A DNA stretch of 64,000 nt from Asticcacaulis sp. (GCA_024707255.1 JANQAC010000002.1:304001-368000); one strand, 5' to 3'. Positions 10,304 to 20,120 are shown, counted from the first letter of the stretch. Notes: generated from the letters alone by a model not told the origin. Numbers and translations: made by a program.

Positions 10304-10389
10304 TTGAATGATTTTATAAATTTAATTCATTGGATCGAATGAAGGCGTGGGTCTAAAAACAGGCTGTCAGAGAACTGAAAGTCCGCCCA

Positions 10390-11388
10390 ATGACCGACCT
10401 TGCCGCCAAATTACCCGCCCGCCTGCCGGAAGTCTTTCCAGGCGTTATTATTTCCGCCCTGCTTGGGGCCGTTGCGTTCGGACTCCACCAGTTGCCGCAC
10501 ATGAGCGCCGTGTCTCCGGCCATTCTGGCGGCGGTGATCGGCCTGTTTCTGGTCCATGCCGTGAAATTGCCGGGCCGTGCGGAGGCGGGTATCGCCTTTT
10601 CCTCGCGCAGCCTGCTGCGCTGGGCAGTGGCATTGCTTGGCCTTCAGGTCAGTTTCGGCCAGATCGTGGCGATCGGCTTGACGGGATTCCTTATTGTCGC
10701 CGCCGGCCTGGCGGTCAGTTTCGTGACGATCCGCGCGGTGGGCCGGGCGCTCGGTGTAGCGCCGAAACTGGCCGAACTGATCGCCGCCGGCACCAGTATC
10801 TGCGGCGCTTCGGCGGTGGCGGGCGTCAATGCGGTGACCGGGGCCGAGGACGAGGATGTCGCCTATGCCGTGGCCATGGTGACCCTGTTCGGCACGGCCG
10901 CCATGCTGCTTTATCCGCTGGCTGACCATCTGATGATGCTGGATGCCCGCCGTTACGGCCTGTGGGCGGGCGCGTCGATCCATGAGGTGGCGCAGGTGGT
11001 CGGCGCCACGGCGCAGGTCGGGCCGGCGGCCACGCAGTCGGGCGCCATTGCCAAGCTGACGCGGGTGCTGATGCTGGCGCCGCTGGTCATGAGCCTGCGT
11101 TTGGGGCGCAAGGCCGAAGCCGGAAATACGGGCACCGGCGTGCCGCTGTTCGTCATCGGCTTCCTGGCCCTGGTGGTGGTCAACAGCCTGGTCGTTCTGC
11201 CGCACGAACTGACGACCCTGGCCGGGCAGGTATCGGGCTTCCTGCTGGCCATGGCGCTGGGGGCGATGGGCCTGAAGACCCATATCAATGGCCTGAAAGC
11301 CAAGGGCTGGGCACCGTTGGCCCTGGGTGCATTCGGCGCGCTATTCATCTCGCTTTTTACGCTGGGACTCACTTTAGCTTTCGCCTAA
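10390..11388 (+). CDS. YeiH/UPF0324-family putative sulfate exporter
   Basis: 332 residues with about ten hydrophobic segments. The family signature includes GTSICGASAVAGVNAV, an acidic GAEDEDVAYAVAMVTLFG block, and GLWAGASIHEVAQVVGA. E. coli YeiH is the model; its transport role is weakly established. The LysR-type gene begins 8 bases downstream, the same pairing as yeiH-yeiE, although in E. coli the two genes are divergent. Confidence 0.88.
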   Translation: MTDLAAKLPARLPEVFPGVIISALLGAVAFGLHQLPHMSAVSPAILAAVIGLFLVHAVKLPGRAEAGIAFSSRSLLRWAVALLGLQVSFGQIVAIGLTGFLIVAAGLAVSFVTIRAVGRALGVAPKLAELIAAGTSICGASAVAGVNAVTGAEDEDVAYAVAMVTLFGTAAMLLYPLADHLMMLDARRYGLWAGASIHEVAQVVGATAQVGPAATQSGAIAKLTRVLMLAPLVMSLRLGRKAEAGNTGTGVPLFVIGFLALVVVNSLVVLPHELTTLAGQVSGFLLAMALGAMGLKTHINGLKAKGWAPLALGAFGALFISLFTLGLTLAFA

Positions 11389-11396
11389 ATAAAAGC

Positions 11397-12281
11397 ATGA
11401 CTTTAGAACAGTTACGCATCTTTATCGCCGTTGCCGAACGCGAGCACCTGACCCGCGCGTCTGAGGCGCTCAACCTGACGCAATCGGCGGTCAGTTCAGC
11501 GATTGCGGCGCTGGAGGGGCGGTACGGCACGAAGCTGTTCGACCGCATCGGCCGTGGCATTGCGCTGACCGAAGCCGGACGGCTGTTCCTGCCGGAGGCG
11601 CGGGCGGTCCTGGCGCGGGCACGGGCGGCCGAGCAGACCCTGCATGACGCAACGGGTGGCCTCCGCGGAACGCTTAACCTGGCCGCCAGCCAGACGGTCG
11701 CCAATTTCTGGCTGCCGGAGCGCCTGGCGCGCTTTCATGCCGCCTATCCCGGCCTGACCCTGGGGCTTTCGATCGGCAATACCGACCGAGCAGCGGTGAA
11801 GGTGCTGAGCGGCGAAGCTGATATCGCGGTGGTGGAAGGGCGAGTGGATGACCCGCGGCTGGCGGTCACACCGCTTGACGGGGACAGGCTGGTGCTGATT
11901 GCGCCCATGGGGCTCAACCTGCCGCACCCCCTGACGCCGGCGGATTGGGCCGGGTTCCGCTTTATCGTCCGCGAACCGGGATCGGGGACACGGCATATTC
12001 TGGAAGACCATCTCGCCACGATGGGGTTAAGGCTCGATGCCGGTAATGACGCTGGCAATATCGTCATGGAACTGCCGTCGAACGAGGCGGTGCGCGGCGT
12101 GGTCGAGGCGGGACTGGGCGTTTCCCTGCAATCAGAACTGGTGGCGCAACGGGCGATCCGCGCCGGCCTGCTGCAGGGCATGGACATCGGGTTGGCGCCG
12201 CGATCCTTTTACCTGCTTCGCCTGAAGGAACGCAGCGGCACCCGCGCCGAACAGGCTTTTATGGATATCTGCAAGGATTAG
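11397..12281 (+). CDS. LysR-family transcriptional regulator (YeiE-like)
   Basis: 294 residues with an N-terminal winged helix (MTLEQLRIFIAVAEREHLTRASE; HTH LTQSAVSSAIAALE) and a C-terminal periplasmic-binding-protein-like effector domain. It starts 8 bases after the YeiH-type gene and was probably co-transcribed with it, which supports a YeiE-like identity and a link to sulfite or sulfate handling. Its stop overlaps that of the convergent GNAT gene by 4 bases (TTAG). Confidence 0.9.
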   Translation: MTLEQLRIFIAVAEREHLTRASEALNLTQSAVSSAIAALEGRYGTKLFDRIGRGIALTEAGRLFLPEARAVLARARAAEQTLHDATGGLRGTLNLAASQTVANFWLPERLARFHAAYPGLTLGLSIGNTDRAAVKVLSGEADIAVVEGRVDDPRLAVTPLDGDRLVLIAPMGLNLPHPLTPADWAGFRFIVREPGSGTRHILEDHLATMGLRLDAGNDAGNIVMELPSNEAVRGVVEAGLGVSLQSELVAQRAIRAGLLQGMDIGLAPRSFYLLRLKERSGTRAEQAFMDICKD

Positions 12282-12811
12282 AAACGTCTCAGGATGAATT
12301 CGTCATCGAGCGTCTGGCCGACCGGGAACTGATATTCACCCACCCGTTCGAAACCGTAAGAGCGGTACAGCGCCTGCGCCTTGTGGTTTTCGCTCCAGAC
12401 GCCAATCCACTGCGGTGCATCGCCATAGGTCTCGCCCAGCCAGTTCAGGGCAATGGCCATCAGCATCCGGCCCAGGCCCTTACCCTGCTGGCTGGAATGG
12501 ACATAGAGCCGCTTCAATTCGCCGGCACCGGCCGGATCGGCGTCGGCGTGCGGCAGGCCGACCGGTCCGCATTGCAGGTAAGCGACGGCATCATCGCCGT
12601 CATAGACAATGCGCCAGAACTGCGTCGGATCGGCGGTCTCCAGCGTCAGCTTTTCGGGCGCATAGGATTTGGCCAGAAAAGCGCTCAGGTCTTCGGGCGG
12701 ATAGAGATGGGCGAAGGTCTCGGTAAAGGTGTCCTTCGCCAGTTGCGACAGGGCGGGGATGTGGTGGGGTTCGACGGGCAGGATGCGCATGAGCGTGTGA
12801 TAGCCGTCCAT
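12278..12811 (-). CDS. GNAT-family N-acetyltransferase
   Basis: 177 residues. The acetyl-CoA-binding core is ELKRLYVHSSQQGKGLGRMLM (Q/RxxGxG/A motif), followed by the WIGVWSENHKAQALYRSYGFERVGEY segment typical of PaiA-like acetyltransferases. The acceptor substrate (polyamine, peptide or drug) cannot be deduced. It starts 17 bases after the quinone reductase gene on the same strand, so they are probably one transcript. ATG at 12790 is an alternative start. Confidence 0.85.
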   Translation of the reverse strand: MDGYHTLMRILPVEPHHIPALSQLAKDTFTETFAHLYPPEDLSAFLAKSYAPEKLTLETADPTQFWRIVYDGDDAVAYLQCGPVGLPHADADPAGAGELKRLYVHSSQQGKGLGRMLMAIALNWLGETYGDAPQWIGVWSENHKAQALYRSYGFERVGEYQFPVGQTLDDEFILRRF

Positions 12812-12828
12812 GCGCTTGTCCGCAAGGA

Positions 12829-13689
12829 TCAGAATGCCGCCTTGCTGGCCTCGAGGAAGGCGCGCAGGGGCTCCGGCTTGCGGCCGGTCAGAGCTTCGAC
12901 AGCATCGGTCAGGATATCGAAGCCGCCTTCGCGGGTGGTGGTGTCGAAGGAGACCAGCATGGGAATGATGGCTTCTGGAACGCCCGCTGCCTTCATGCCG
13001 CCAGCCAGTTGTGCGTCGGTCAGGTCAACGACAGCCAGTGGCTTGCCGATGACTTCCGAAGCCAGGGCGGCGATCTGTTTCGTGGTCAGAAGCTCGGGGC
13101 CGGTCAGGGTCAGAATTTCGTTGGTCGAAGGCTTGCTGAGTGCCGCCGCCGCCGAGCGGGCGACATCGGCGTGGGAGACGTGTGATATCTTGCCTTCACC
13201 GGCGGAGGTGTAAAGCGTGCCTGAGGCAAAGGCGCCCGGCAGGGTCATCAGCAGGTTTTCCTGATACCAGGCGTTGCGCAGGATCGTGTAGGGGCGGTCG
13301 CTGGCAATGATCGCCTGTTCGGTGCCGGCATGATCGGGAGCGAAGGTGACGGCGGAGCCTTCCGGTTTGGGCATGGAGGTATAGACGATTTCGGCGCCGG
13401 CCTCGGCGGCGGCTTTCACGGCATTCAGGTGTTGCCTGAGGCGCTGGCCGGTGCCGAGGGAATCGGTCGAAATGATCAGGACGCGGTCGACGCCTTTGCA
13501 GGCGGCGGCAAGCGAAGCGGTATCGTCGAAATCGGCGGTGCGGGTTTCGGCGCCTTTGGCGGCCAGGTCGGCAATCTTTGAGGTGTCGCGCGAAGCGGCG
13601 ATGATGTGGTCCTTGCCGGCTTCCAGCAGAAGCTGAGTGACATGACGGCCGAGCTTGCCATTGGCGCCGGTAACGAGGAGATTGGACAT
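12829..13689 (-). CDS. qorB: NmrA/QorB-like NAD(P)H:quinone oxidoreductase
   Basis: 286 residues of the atypical SDR/NmrA type. The nucleotide-binding loop LLVTGANGKLGRHV is at the N-terminus. The layout (YTSMPKP, RPYTILRNAWYQENLL, SHADVARSAAAAL) matches E. coli QorB (YtfG), which reduces quinones with NADPH in the cytosol. AAAGGAA precedes the ATG. The gene is divergent from an HxlR regulator across about 100 bases holding a palindrome, an arrangement known for qorR-controlled quinone reductases. Confidence 0.85.
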   Translation of the reverse strand: MSNLLVTGANGKLGRHVTQLLLEAGKDHIIAASRDTSKIADLAAKGAETRTADFDDTASLAAACKGVDRVLIISTDSLGTGQRLRQHLNAVKAAAEAGAEIVYTSMPKPEGSAVTFAPDHAGTEQAIIASDRPYTILRNAWYQENLLMTLPGAFASGTLYTSAGEGKISHVSHADVARSAAAALSKPSTNEILTLTGPELLTTKQIAALASEVIGKPLAVVDLTDAQLAGGMKAAGVPEAIIPMLVSFDTTTREGGFDILTDAVEALTGRKPEPLRAFLEASKAAF

Positions 13690-13722
13690 AATAGTTCCTT
13701 TGTGATATATGGTTACTAAATG

Positions 13723-13745
13723 AGACTATATGTAAAATAGTATCT
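13723..13745. promoter_or_regulatory. putative HxlR/QorR operator
   Basis: In the divergent intergenic region, AGACTAT and ATAGTATCT face each other across 7 bases in an AT-rich stretch between the two start codons. HxlR regulators usually bind such imperfect palindromes and repress both promoters. Binding is inferred from position and symmetry only. Confidence 0.4.
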
Positions 13746-13789
13746 TATTGCCGCCTGTAAAGACGGCAGGTTTTCGGGAGATAGTTACC

Positions 13790-14218
13790 TTGAAGGAACC
13801 AGTGATCACGCCCGCCCTGCGGCAGGCCATGCAGGATGTCATGGTCCAGGTCGAGGGGCAGGTAGACAGCAGCAAGTGTCCGGTGCGCGATGTGATGGAT
13901 CATATCGGTGACAAGTGGTCGAGCCTGTTGATGGTGGCGCTCGGCACCCGGCCGCACCGCTTCGGCGAACTGAAACGCGCCGTGCCGGATATCTCCCAGC
14001 GCATGTTGACCCAGACTCTGCGCGATTTGCAGCGCGACGGCCTGGTCAGCCGGCATGTCTTCCCGACCCAGCCGCCTTCGGTCGAATATCGCCTGACCGG
14101 GCTGGGCGAATCGATGATGCCGCCCTTGATGGGCCTGATGAAGTGGGCGGCCGATCACCATGCGCAGATACGCGCGGCCCGGTCGGACTTTGCCGGGGCG
14201 CAGGCGGAGCTGGCCTGA
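13790..14218 (+). CDS. HxlR-family (DUF24) redox-type regulator, QorR-like
   Basis: About 142 residues with the HxlR winged helix: [50 protein letters not shown], then the wing [12 protein letters not shown]. The single cysteine just before the first helix is the redox-sensing position in YodB, HypR and QorR. There are two start options: TTG at 13790 after GGGA, or GTG at 13802 after AAGGA; an earlier TTG at 13748 has no ribosome site. Divergent from the quinone reductase it probably represses until quinones or electrophiles oxidise the cysteine (inference by analogy). Confidence 0.88.
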   Translation: MKEPVITPALRQAMQDVMVQVEGQVDSSKCPVRDVMDHIGDKWSSLLMVALGTRPHRFGELKRAVPDISQRMLTQTLRDLQRDGLVSRHVFPTQPPSVEYRLTGLGESMMPPLMGLMKWAADHHAQIRAARSDFAGAQAELA

Positions 14219-14343
14219 CCCTGTCCGCCTGGCGCAAAAACATACGCTTTACGCGGGCTTGGAATCCGGTGGCCTCCAACCTAATTGAAAAATTATTCGC
14301 GCTGTAATTGACTGATTTCAAGGCAATTTCAGCGAGAGGCCAC

Positions 14344-15672
14344 GTGAAAGAGGCGGAGACGGCAAACCCGGTGATCAAAACCGGCATAGCGGCATTTGAC
14401 GATATTCTCGGCGGTGGCCTGACGGCCAACCGGGTTTATCTGCTGCATGGGACGCCCGGATCGGGCAAGACGACCCTGTCCTTGCAGTTCCTGCTGGAAG
14501 GCGTCCGGCAGGGCGAAAAGGTGCTTTATGTCACCCTGTCGGAAACCCGCATGGAACTGATGGCGGTGGCGAAATCGCACGGCATGGTGCTCGATGAGGT
14601 CGAGATTTTCGAACTGATCGCCGAGGAACAGGATCTCGATCCGGACAACCAGTACACCATGTTCCAGCCGTCCGAGGTGGAACTGAGCGTCACCACTCGG
14701 CGTATCCAGGATGAGGTTGAACGCATCAAGCCGAAGCGGGTGGTGATTGACTCCCTGTCGGAGGTCAAATTGCTGGCCCAGAGCGCGCTGCGGTTTCGCC
14801 GCCAGGTTCTGGCGCTCAAGCAGTTTTTCGTCGGCCGCGACTGCACGGTGCTGTTCCTCGATGACAAGACGGCGCGCGGCGAAGACGACCTGCAACTGGA
14901 AAGCATCGCCCACGGCGTCATCAGCCTTGAGCAGCTATCGTCTGATTACGGTGCAGAACGGCGGCGCCTGAGCATCACCAAGCTGCGCGGCCAGCGGTAT
15001 CGCGGCGGGTATCACGACTTCAGCATTCAGCGCGGCGGCCTGGTCGTCTACCCGCGCATTATCGCCAGCGAGCATCTGAAGCGCAATGATGTGACCGTCA
15101 TGCGCAGCGGCATACCCGAAATGGATGCCCTTCTGGGTGGGGGACTGACATCGGGCACCAGTGTGCTCTTGCTGGGGCCGGCGGGGATCGGCAAGTCCAG
15201 CCTCGGGGTACAATATGCCGCCGAAGCGGCGCGCCGCGGCCTGGCCAGCATCCTGTTTTCCTTCGACGAACGCCTGGAGACCCTGTTTCAGCGCGCCGAG
15301 GGCATCGGCATTCCGCTGCGCACCTATGTCGACAAGGGGCTGATCGAGGTGCGCGCCATCGACCCGGCGGAAATGTCACCCGGCGAATTCGCGGACAGGG
15401 TGCGCAAGGCGGCCGAGGGGCAAAACGGCAAACCGGTCAAGATCGTGGTGATCGACAGCCTCAATGGCTATCTCAACGCCATGCCGGAAGAGCGCTACCT
15501 GACCGCGCAGCTTCATGAGTTGCTGACCTATCTGGGTCACTACGGCATCATCACCTTCCTGGTGGTGGCCCAGCATGGCCTGCTCGGCAATGCGATGCGG
15601 ACCGTGATCGATACCAGCTACCTGGCCGATACGGTCATCCTGTTCCGTTATTTCGAGACCAGGGGGAGGTGA
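14344..15672 (+). CDS. KaiC-like double RecA/P-loop ATPase, C-terminal tail out of frame
   Basis: Two tandem KaiC domains. Domain 1 has Walker A GTPGSGKTTL and Walker B KRVVIDSLSEV; domain 2 has GPAGIGKSSL and KIVVIDSLNGY. The glutamates LSETRMEL and FSFDERLE sit at the ATPase and phosphorylation region. GTG at 14344 is chosen because GAGAGG precedes it; TTG at 14308 has no such site. The frame stops at 15672 after FETRGR, but the expected family tail (VRQLISVVKKRNGRHE onwards) continues in another frame from 15669. One missing G in the GGGGG run at 15662-15666 would restore about 507 residues. The neighbouring hybrid kinase is the usual partner; no kaiA or kaiB is seen. Confidence 0.88.
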   Translation: MKEAETANPVIKTGIAAFDDILGGGLTANRVYLLHGTPGSGKTTLSLQFLLEGVRQGEKVLYVTLSETRMELMAVAKSHGMVLDEVEIFELIAEEQDLDPDNQYTMFQPSEVELSVTTRRIQDEVERIKPKRVVIDSLSEVKLLAQSALRFRRQVLALKQFFVGRDCTVLFLDDKTARGEDDLQLESIAHGVISLEQLSSDYGAERRRLSITKLRGQRYRGGYHDFSIQRGGLVVYPRIIASEHLKRNDVTVMRSGIPEMDALLGGGLTSGTSVLLLGPAGIGKSSLGVQYAAEAARRGLASILFSFDERLETLFQRAEGIGIPLRTYVDKGLIEVRAIDPAEMSPGEFADRVRKAAEGQNGKPVKIVVIDSLNGYLNAMPEERYLTAQLHELLTYLGHYGIITFLVVAQHGLLGNAMRTVIDTSYLADTVILFRYFETRGR

Positions 15673-15863
15673 GACAACTGATCTCCGTCGTCAAGAAGCG
15701 CAACGGCCGGCACGAGCGCTCCATCCGTGAGTTTACCCTGAGTGAGGCGGGTATCCGTATTGGTGAACCCCTGCGCCGGTTTCATGGCCTGTTGACGGGC
15801 ACTCCGTTCTCGATGAAGCCGGCCGAACCGCTGACGGTGCAAGATGGCCTGGCGGGAGAATAG
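15669..15863 (+). other. displaced C-terminal tail of the KaiC-like protein
   Basis: Encodes VRQLISVVKKRNGRHERSIR and onwards to GLAGE, the conserved C-terminal end of standalone KaiC-family proteins (basic ISVVKKR followed by REF and GIRIGEPL). It is not an independent gene: it has no ribosome site of its own and follows the premature stop directly. Adding one base to the upstream G run fuses it to the main frame. Confidence 0.75.
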
Positions 15864-15869
15864 GCTTTC

Positions 15870-17468
15870 ATGACCAATGGGGCCGAAAGCCGCGTTCTGA
15901 TTTTGCCCCCGACGGCACGGGATGGCGCCATTACAGCGGACCTGCTCGGCAGGGAAGGCGTGGGCGCCCTGATCTGCCGTGACATTTTTCAAGTGTGCGA
16001 TGAGATGGAGGCCGGTGCGGCTGTCCTGATTTTGGCGCAGGAGCATGTCCTTGCCGACCGGGAAAAATGTCTCCAGGCGGCCTTGTCGCTGCAGGAGGAC
16101 TGGTCAGATATCCCCATTATCCTGCTGACCCCGCCGGGGCAGGATTCGCCGGCCATCCTGAAGAAGCTGGAGGCCATAGGGCACATGACCCTGATCAAGC
16201 GGCCGGTGCAACTCAGCAATTTCATGTCGACCATCCGCTCGGCCCTGCGTGACCGGCAAAGGCAGTACGGTATCCGCGATTTCCTGCACGAGCGGACCCG
16301 GCAGGCGGAGAGCATGAAGGTGGCAACGGAAAAGGCCAACGCCGCCAATGTGGCCAAGTCGGAATTCCTCGCCAATATGAGCCACGAAATTCGCACGCCG
16401 ATGAACGCCATACTGGGGCTTTCCACCATACTGGCCCGCAGCTCGCCCCTCACCGCCAACCAGCGCAAATATATCGAAACCCTCTCAACCTCAGGCGAAA
16501 GCCTGCTGATGCTGATCAATGACCTGCTCGATATCTCCAAGATCGAGGCCAGCGGCATAGAAATCGAGACCGTACCTTTCCGGCTCGATCGCCTGCTGGA
16601 GGATATGGTCAGTGTGAGTTCCGTCAAGGCGTCGGAAAAGCACCTTAGCCTGACCGTGAATATCGATAATGTGCGCGGCAAATGGTTCGCCGGCGACCCG
16701 ACACGCATCCATCAGGTTCTGAGCAATCTGTGCTCCAACGCCATCAAGTTTACCGACAAGGGCGCGATCACCATCGAAACCGTGCTGCCGGATGACGGCA
16801 GTGACCGGCTGTCAATCACGGTTTCCGATTCCGGCATCGGCATAGCACCGGAAAAGCTGGAAAAGATTTTCGACAAGTTCACTCAAGCCGACAGCACCAT
16901 CAGCCGCAAGTTCGGCGGCACCGGGCTTGGCCTCGCCATCAGCAAGACCCTGGCGGAACTGATGGCGGGCAGCCTGACGGTTTACAGCACGCCTGGCGCG
17001 GGCTCATGCTTCACCTTCACACTGGAACTGCCTGAAGTCGCCCCCGCTGAACCCGCGGCGGTGACCGAGGCCGCCGTGTCCGGCCTATCCGGGAAAGGGC
17101 GTGTCCTGCTGGTCGAGGACTATCCGCCCAACGTGCTGGTGGCGAAGACCTTTCTCGAAATGTTTGGCTATGAGGTTGATCTGGCTGAAAACGGCGCCAG
17201 TGCCGTCAATATGGCCGATACCCTGCGCTATGCTATCATCCTGATGGATATCCAGATGCCGGAAATGGACGGCTTCGAGGCCACACGCCTTATCCGCCTG
17301 TCTGGCAGGCCCAATGCCGAAACCCCGATCATCGGCATGACGGCTCACGCGCTCGATGGTATCCGCGAAAAATGCCTGGCCGCCGGCATGAATGAATATC
17401 TCTCCAAGCCCTTTGCACCCGCCGATCTCGAAAACCGGCTCGGCCAGTTTGCGGCCCAGTCGCTTTGA
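15870..17468 (+). CDS. hybrid histidine kinase (degenerate REC - HisKA - HATPase - REC)
   Basis: 532 residues with no membrane segment. Residues about 5-125 resemble a receiver fold ending in LIKRP, but the phospho-acceptor position (VLILAQEH) lacks an aspartate. A coiled linker leads to HisKA with H172 in [12 protein letters not shown]. Next come HATPase motifs (N-box [10 protein letters not shown] near 285-294, DSGIGIAP at 320, GGTGLGLA at 349). The C-terminal receiver has D460 in [13 protein letters not shown] and the conserved lysine in YLSKPF. It lies directly downstream of the KaiC-like gene with GGGAGAATAGG before the ATG, so the two probably act together. An Hpt protein would be needed downstream. 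Confidence 0.9.
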   Translation: MTNGAESRVLILPPTARDGAITADLLGREGVGALICRDIFQVCDEMEAGAAVLILAQEHVLADREKCLQAALSLQEDWSDIPIILLTPPGQDSPAILKKLEAIGHMTLIKRPVQLSNFMSTIRSALRDRQRQYGIRDFLHERTRQAESMKVATEKANAANVAKSEFLANMSHEIRTPMNAILGLSTILARSSPLTANQRKYIETLSTSGESLLMLINDLLDISKIEASGIEIETVPFRLDRLLEDMVSVSSVKASEKHLSLTVNIDNVRGKWFAGDPTRIHQVLSNLCSNAIKFTDKGAITIETVLPDDGSDRLSITVSDSGIGIAPEKLEKIFDKFTQADSTISRKFGGTGLGLAISKTLAELMAGSLTVYSTPGAGSCFTFTLELPEVAPAEPAAVTEAAVSGLSGKGRVLLVEDYPPNVLVAKTFLEMFGYEVDLAENGASAVNMADTLRYAIILMDIQMPEMDGFEATRLIRLSGRPNAETPIIGMTAHALDGIREKCLAAGMNEYLSKPFAPADLENRLGQFAAQSL

Positions 17469-17585
17469 AACGCAAAGCGGTAACACTTTGAATTTTTATT
17501 TTTCAAAGCCTAAGCTGATATAGTTGATTTTGAAACGAGTTTCGGCCGCCCTGCTGGACTGCCGGAACCGGCAGCGGAGGATGCG

Positions 17586-19974
17586 ATGACAGATGTGTGG
17601 ATGAAGGTGGAAGCGGGCTGGCCCGCCAAGGTGCTGGGTGTGGTGCTGGCGCTGATCGGCGTGATCCTGGTCATCGGCGGCATCCAGTTGGCGATGCTGG
17701 GCGGTAGCTGGTATTATCTGCTGGCGGGGCTGGCCCTGGCTGCTTCCGGCGGGCTGATCTTCACCGGCCGGGTGCTCGGCGCCTGGATATATATCGCCAC
17801 CTTTATCCTGACGGTTTTGTGGGCCTTTACAGAATCCGGGCTGAACGGCTGGGCCCTGGTGCCGCGCATCGTCGCGCCGCTGGTCATGCTTCTGTTTGTG
17901 GTCGGTCTCCTGCCATCGCTTCTGCCGGGCGAAGGCAAGAAGCGCCGGTTACAGGGATTTGCCGGGATTGCCGCTTTTGTCGTTTTGCTGGGCCTGGCGG
18001 TCGGGATCACCAACCGCTCCGGCGTGCAGTCGCCGGTGCCTGAGGCAGGCGTTTCCCTGGCCTTCGATACCGCTGCGGCCGCCGGCGCCGACTGGCCGAC
18101 TTATGGCGGGGGCTCAAGCGCCCAACGCTATGCCGATCTCAACCAGATCAATCCGGATACCGTCAAAGACCTCAAGGTCGCCTGGACTTACCGCACCGGC
18201 AGCCAGCCCGACAAATGGGGCGCGGAGACCACGCCGATCAAGATCGGCGACAGCCTCTATGCCTGTACCGGCATGAACAAGATGTACGCGCTCGATGCCG
18301 CCACCGGCAAGGTGCGCTGGACCTTCGATCCGAAGGTGCCGACCGAATACATCCCCTATACCGCCGCCTGCCGGGGCGTGGCTTATTACAAGGTGCCGAC
18401 GGCGGCTGTGGGTACGCCCTGCGCCGAACGCATTTTCGAGGGCACGCTCGACGGCCGTATCATCGCGGTCGATGCACGCACTGGCCAGCCGTGCCAAGGC
18501 TTCGGCACCGGCGGTCAGGTGAAGATCACCGACGGCATGGGCCAGGTGATCCCGTCGATGGTGGCCATCACAGCGGCGCCGGCGATCGTGCATGGCATCG
18601 TCGTCACCGGCCACCAGGTCCAGGACGGCCAGTACAAGTGGGCGCCATCGGGTGTTATTCACGGCTATGACGCCGTGACGGGCCAGATACGTTTTGCCTG
18701 GGATATGATGCGCCCGGATCGCACCGGCGCGCCACCGCCGGGAGAGACCTATACGCGCGGCACGCCGAACATGTGGACCACTGCCACGGCGGATGAGCAG
18801 CTTGGCCAGGTCTATCTGCCGATGGGTAATTCGGCGGCGGATTATCTCAGCGGCCAGCGCCGGCCGCCGGAAAAGATGTATTCGTCGGGCCTGGTGGCGC
18901 TCAATGTCGATACCGGCAAGCCGGCCTGGGTGTTTCATACGGCGATCAATGACGTCCGGGACTATGACCAGGGCAGTCAGGTCTCTCTGGTCAATTTCCC
19001 GGTTAATGGCCAGATGGTGCCGGCGATCCTGCTGCCGACCAAACAGGGCGATTTCTACATCCTCGATCGCCGCACCGGCAAGCCTCTGACCGGCGTTGGC
19101 CAGATGAAGGCCGAGGTCGGCGGCGTCGAGCCGCAGGAACGCAGCCCGGTTCAGCCCTGGTCGACCTATCAGAATGTGCGTGACGGCGATATCACCGAGC
19201 GCCAGATGTGGGGCATGTCGCCGATCGACCAGATGATCTGCCGCATCCAGTTCCGCAAGGCGCACTATGCCGGCATGTATACGGCGCCGCAACTGGACAA
19301 GCCCTATATCCAGTATCCCGGCTATAATGGAGGCTCGGACTGGGGCAGCGCGGCGGTCGATCCGCGCCGCGGCGTGGTCATCGCCAACTATAACCTGACC
19401 GCCAATTATGATCAGTTGCTGACCCGCAAACAGGCGGATGACCGCGGTATTTACGCGGTGGGCGATCCGAAGAATACCGGCAAAGGCGGCGCCGAAGGGG
19501 CCGGCCCGCAGGAAGGGGCGCCGTTCGCCATCGACGTCAATGCTGGCTGGGTCATGCCGGTTACGGGGATGTTGTGCAAGCAGCCGCCTTACGGAGGGAT
19601 CTCGCGCCTTCGACCTGAAGACTGGCAAAACTTTGTGGGATCATGCCTTTGGCGATGCCCGCCGCAACGGACCGTTTGGTCTGCCTTCGTTGCTGCCCAT
19701 ACGGATCGGCACGCCAAATAATGGCGGACCGGCCGTGACGGCGGGCGGTCTGATCTTCATTGCGGCGACCACGGACAACCAGTTCCGCGCCATCGATATC
19801 CGCACCGGCAAGACCCTGTGGCAGGACACTCTGCCCGCGGGCGGCCAGGCCAATCCGATGGTCTACGAGCAGAATGGCCGGCAATATGTGGTGATCATGG
19901 CCGGCGGCCACCACTTCATGAAGACACCGGAAGGCGATTATCTGATCGCCTATGCCCTGCCGGAAAAGAAGTAA
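17586..19974 (+). pseudogene. gcd: membrane-bound PQQ-dependent glucose dehydrogenase, frameshifted
   Basis: The family protein oxidises glucose (or other aldoses) to the lactone at the periplasmic face and passes electrons to ubiquinone. Five hydrophobic helices fill about residues 15-142, followed by the PQQ beta-propeller (DWPTYGGGSSAQRYADL, WTYRTG, NDVRDYDQGSQ, RTGKPL). The first frame reads 711 codons and runs into unrelated sequence after PPYGGI. The true end (RAFDLKTGKTLWDHAFG to YLIAYALPEKK) continues one frame over. One extra base near 19600-19602 explains this; without it the protein is about 795 residues, the normal length. GGAGG-type ribosome site before the ATG. Either a real mutation or a sequence error. 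Confidence 0.88.
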
Positions 19975-19978
19975 TGGT

Positions 19979-20013
19979 AAGGCCCGCCCGGAGGGTTTCC
20001 GGGCGGGCCTTAT
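19979..20013 (+). terminator. hairpin after glucose dehydrogenase gene
   Basis: AAGGCCCGCCCGG and CCGGGCGGGCCTT form a perfect 13-base stem around a 7-base loop, 5 bases after the stop codon. The following bases are only weakly T-rich, so termination is likely but perhaps not purely intrinsic. Confidence 0.7.
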
Positions 20014-20120
20014 GGTCTGGTTAACGATTTTTACCGGGTCGTTTACTACTTATGATCTCAATTGTTTAAACATATGATGGCAAGACTGCTGACGGGCGTA
20101 TTCTTTTTACGGGGCCAGTC

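Noticed and set aside
17484-17508. AT-rich hairpin after the hybrid kinase as a terminator
   Set aside because: CTTTGAA/TTCAAAG stem is short and AT-only; could be chance, so not listed.
18114-19628. 504-codon open frame on the - strand
   Set aside because: Antisense to the glucose dehydrogenase; no recognisable domain.
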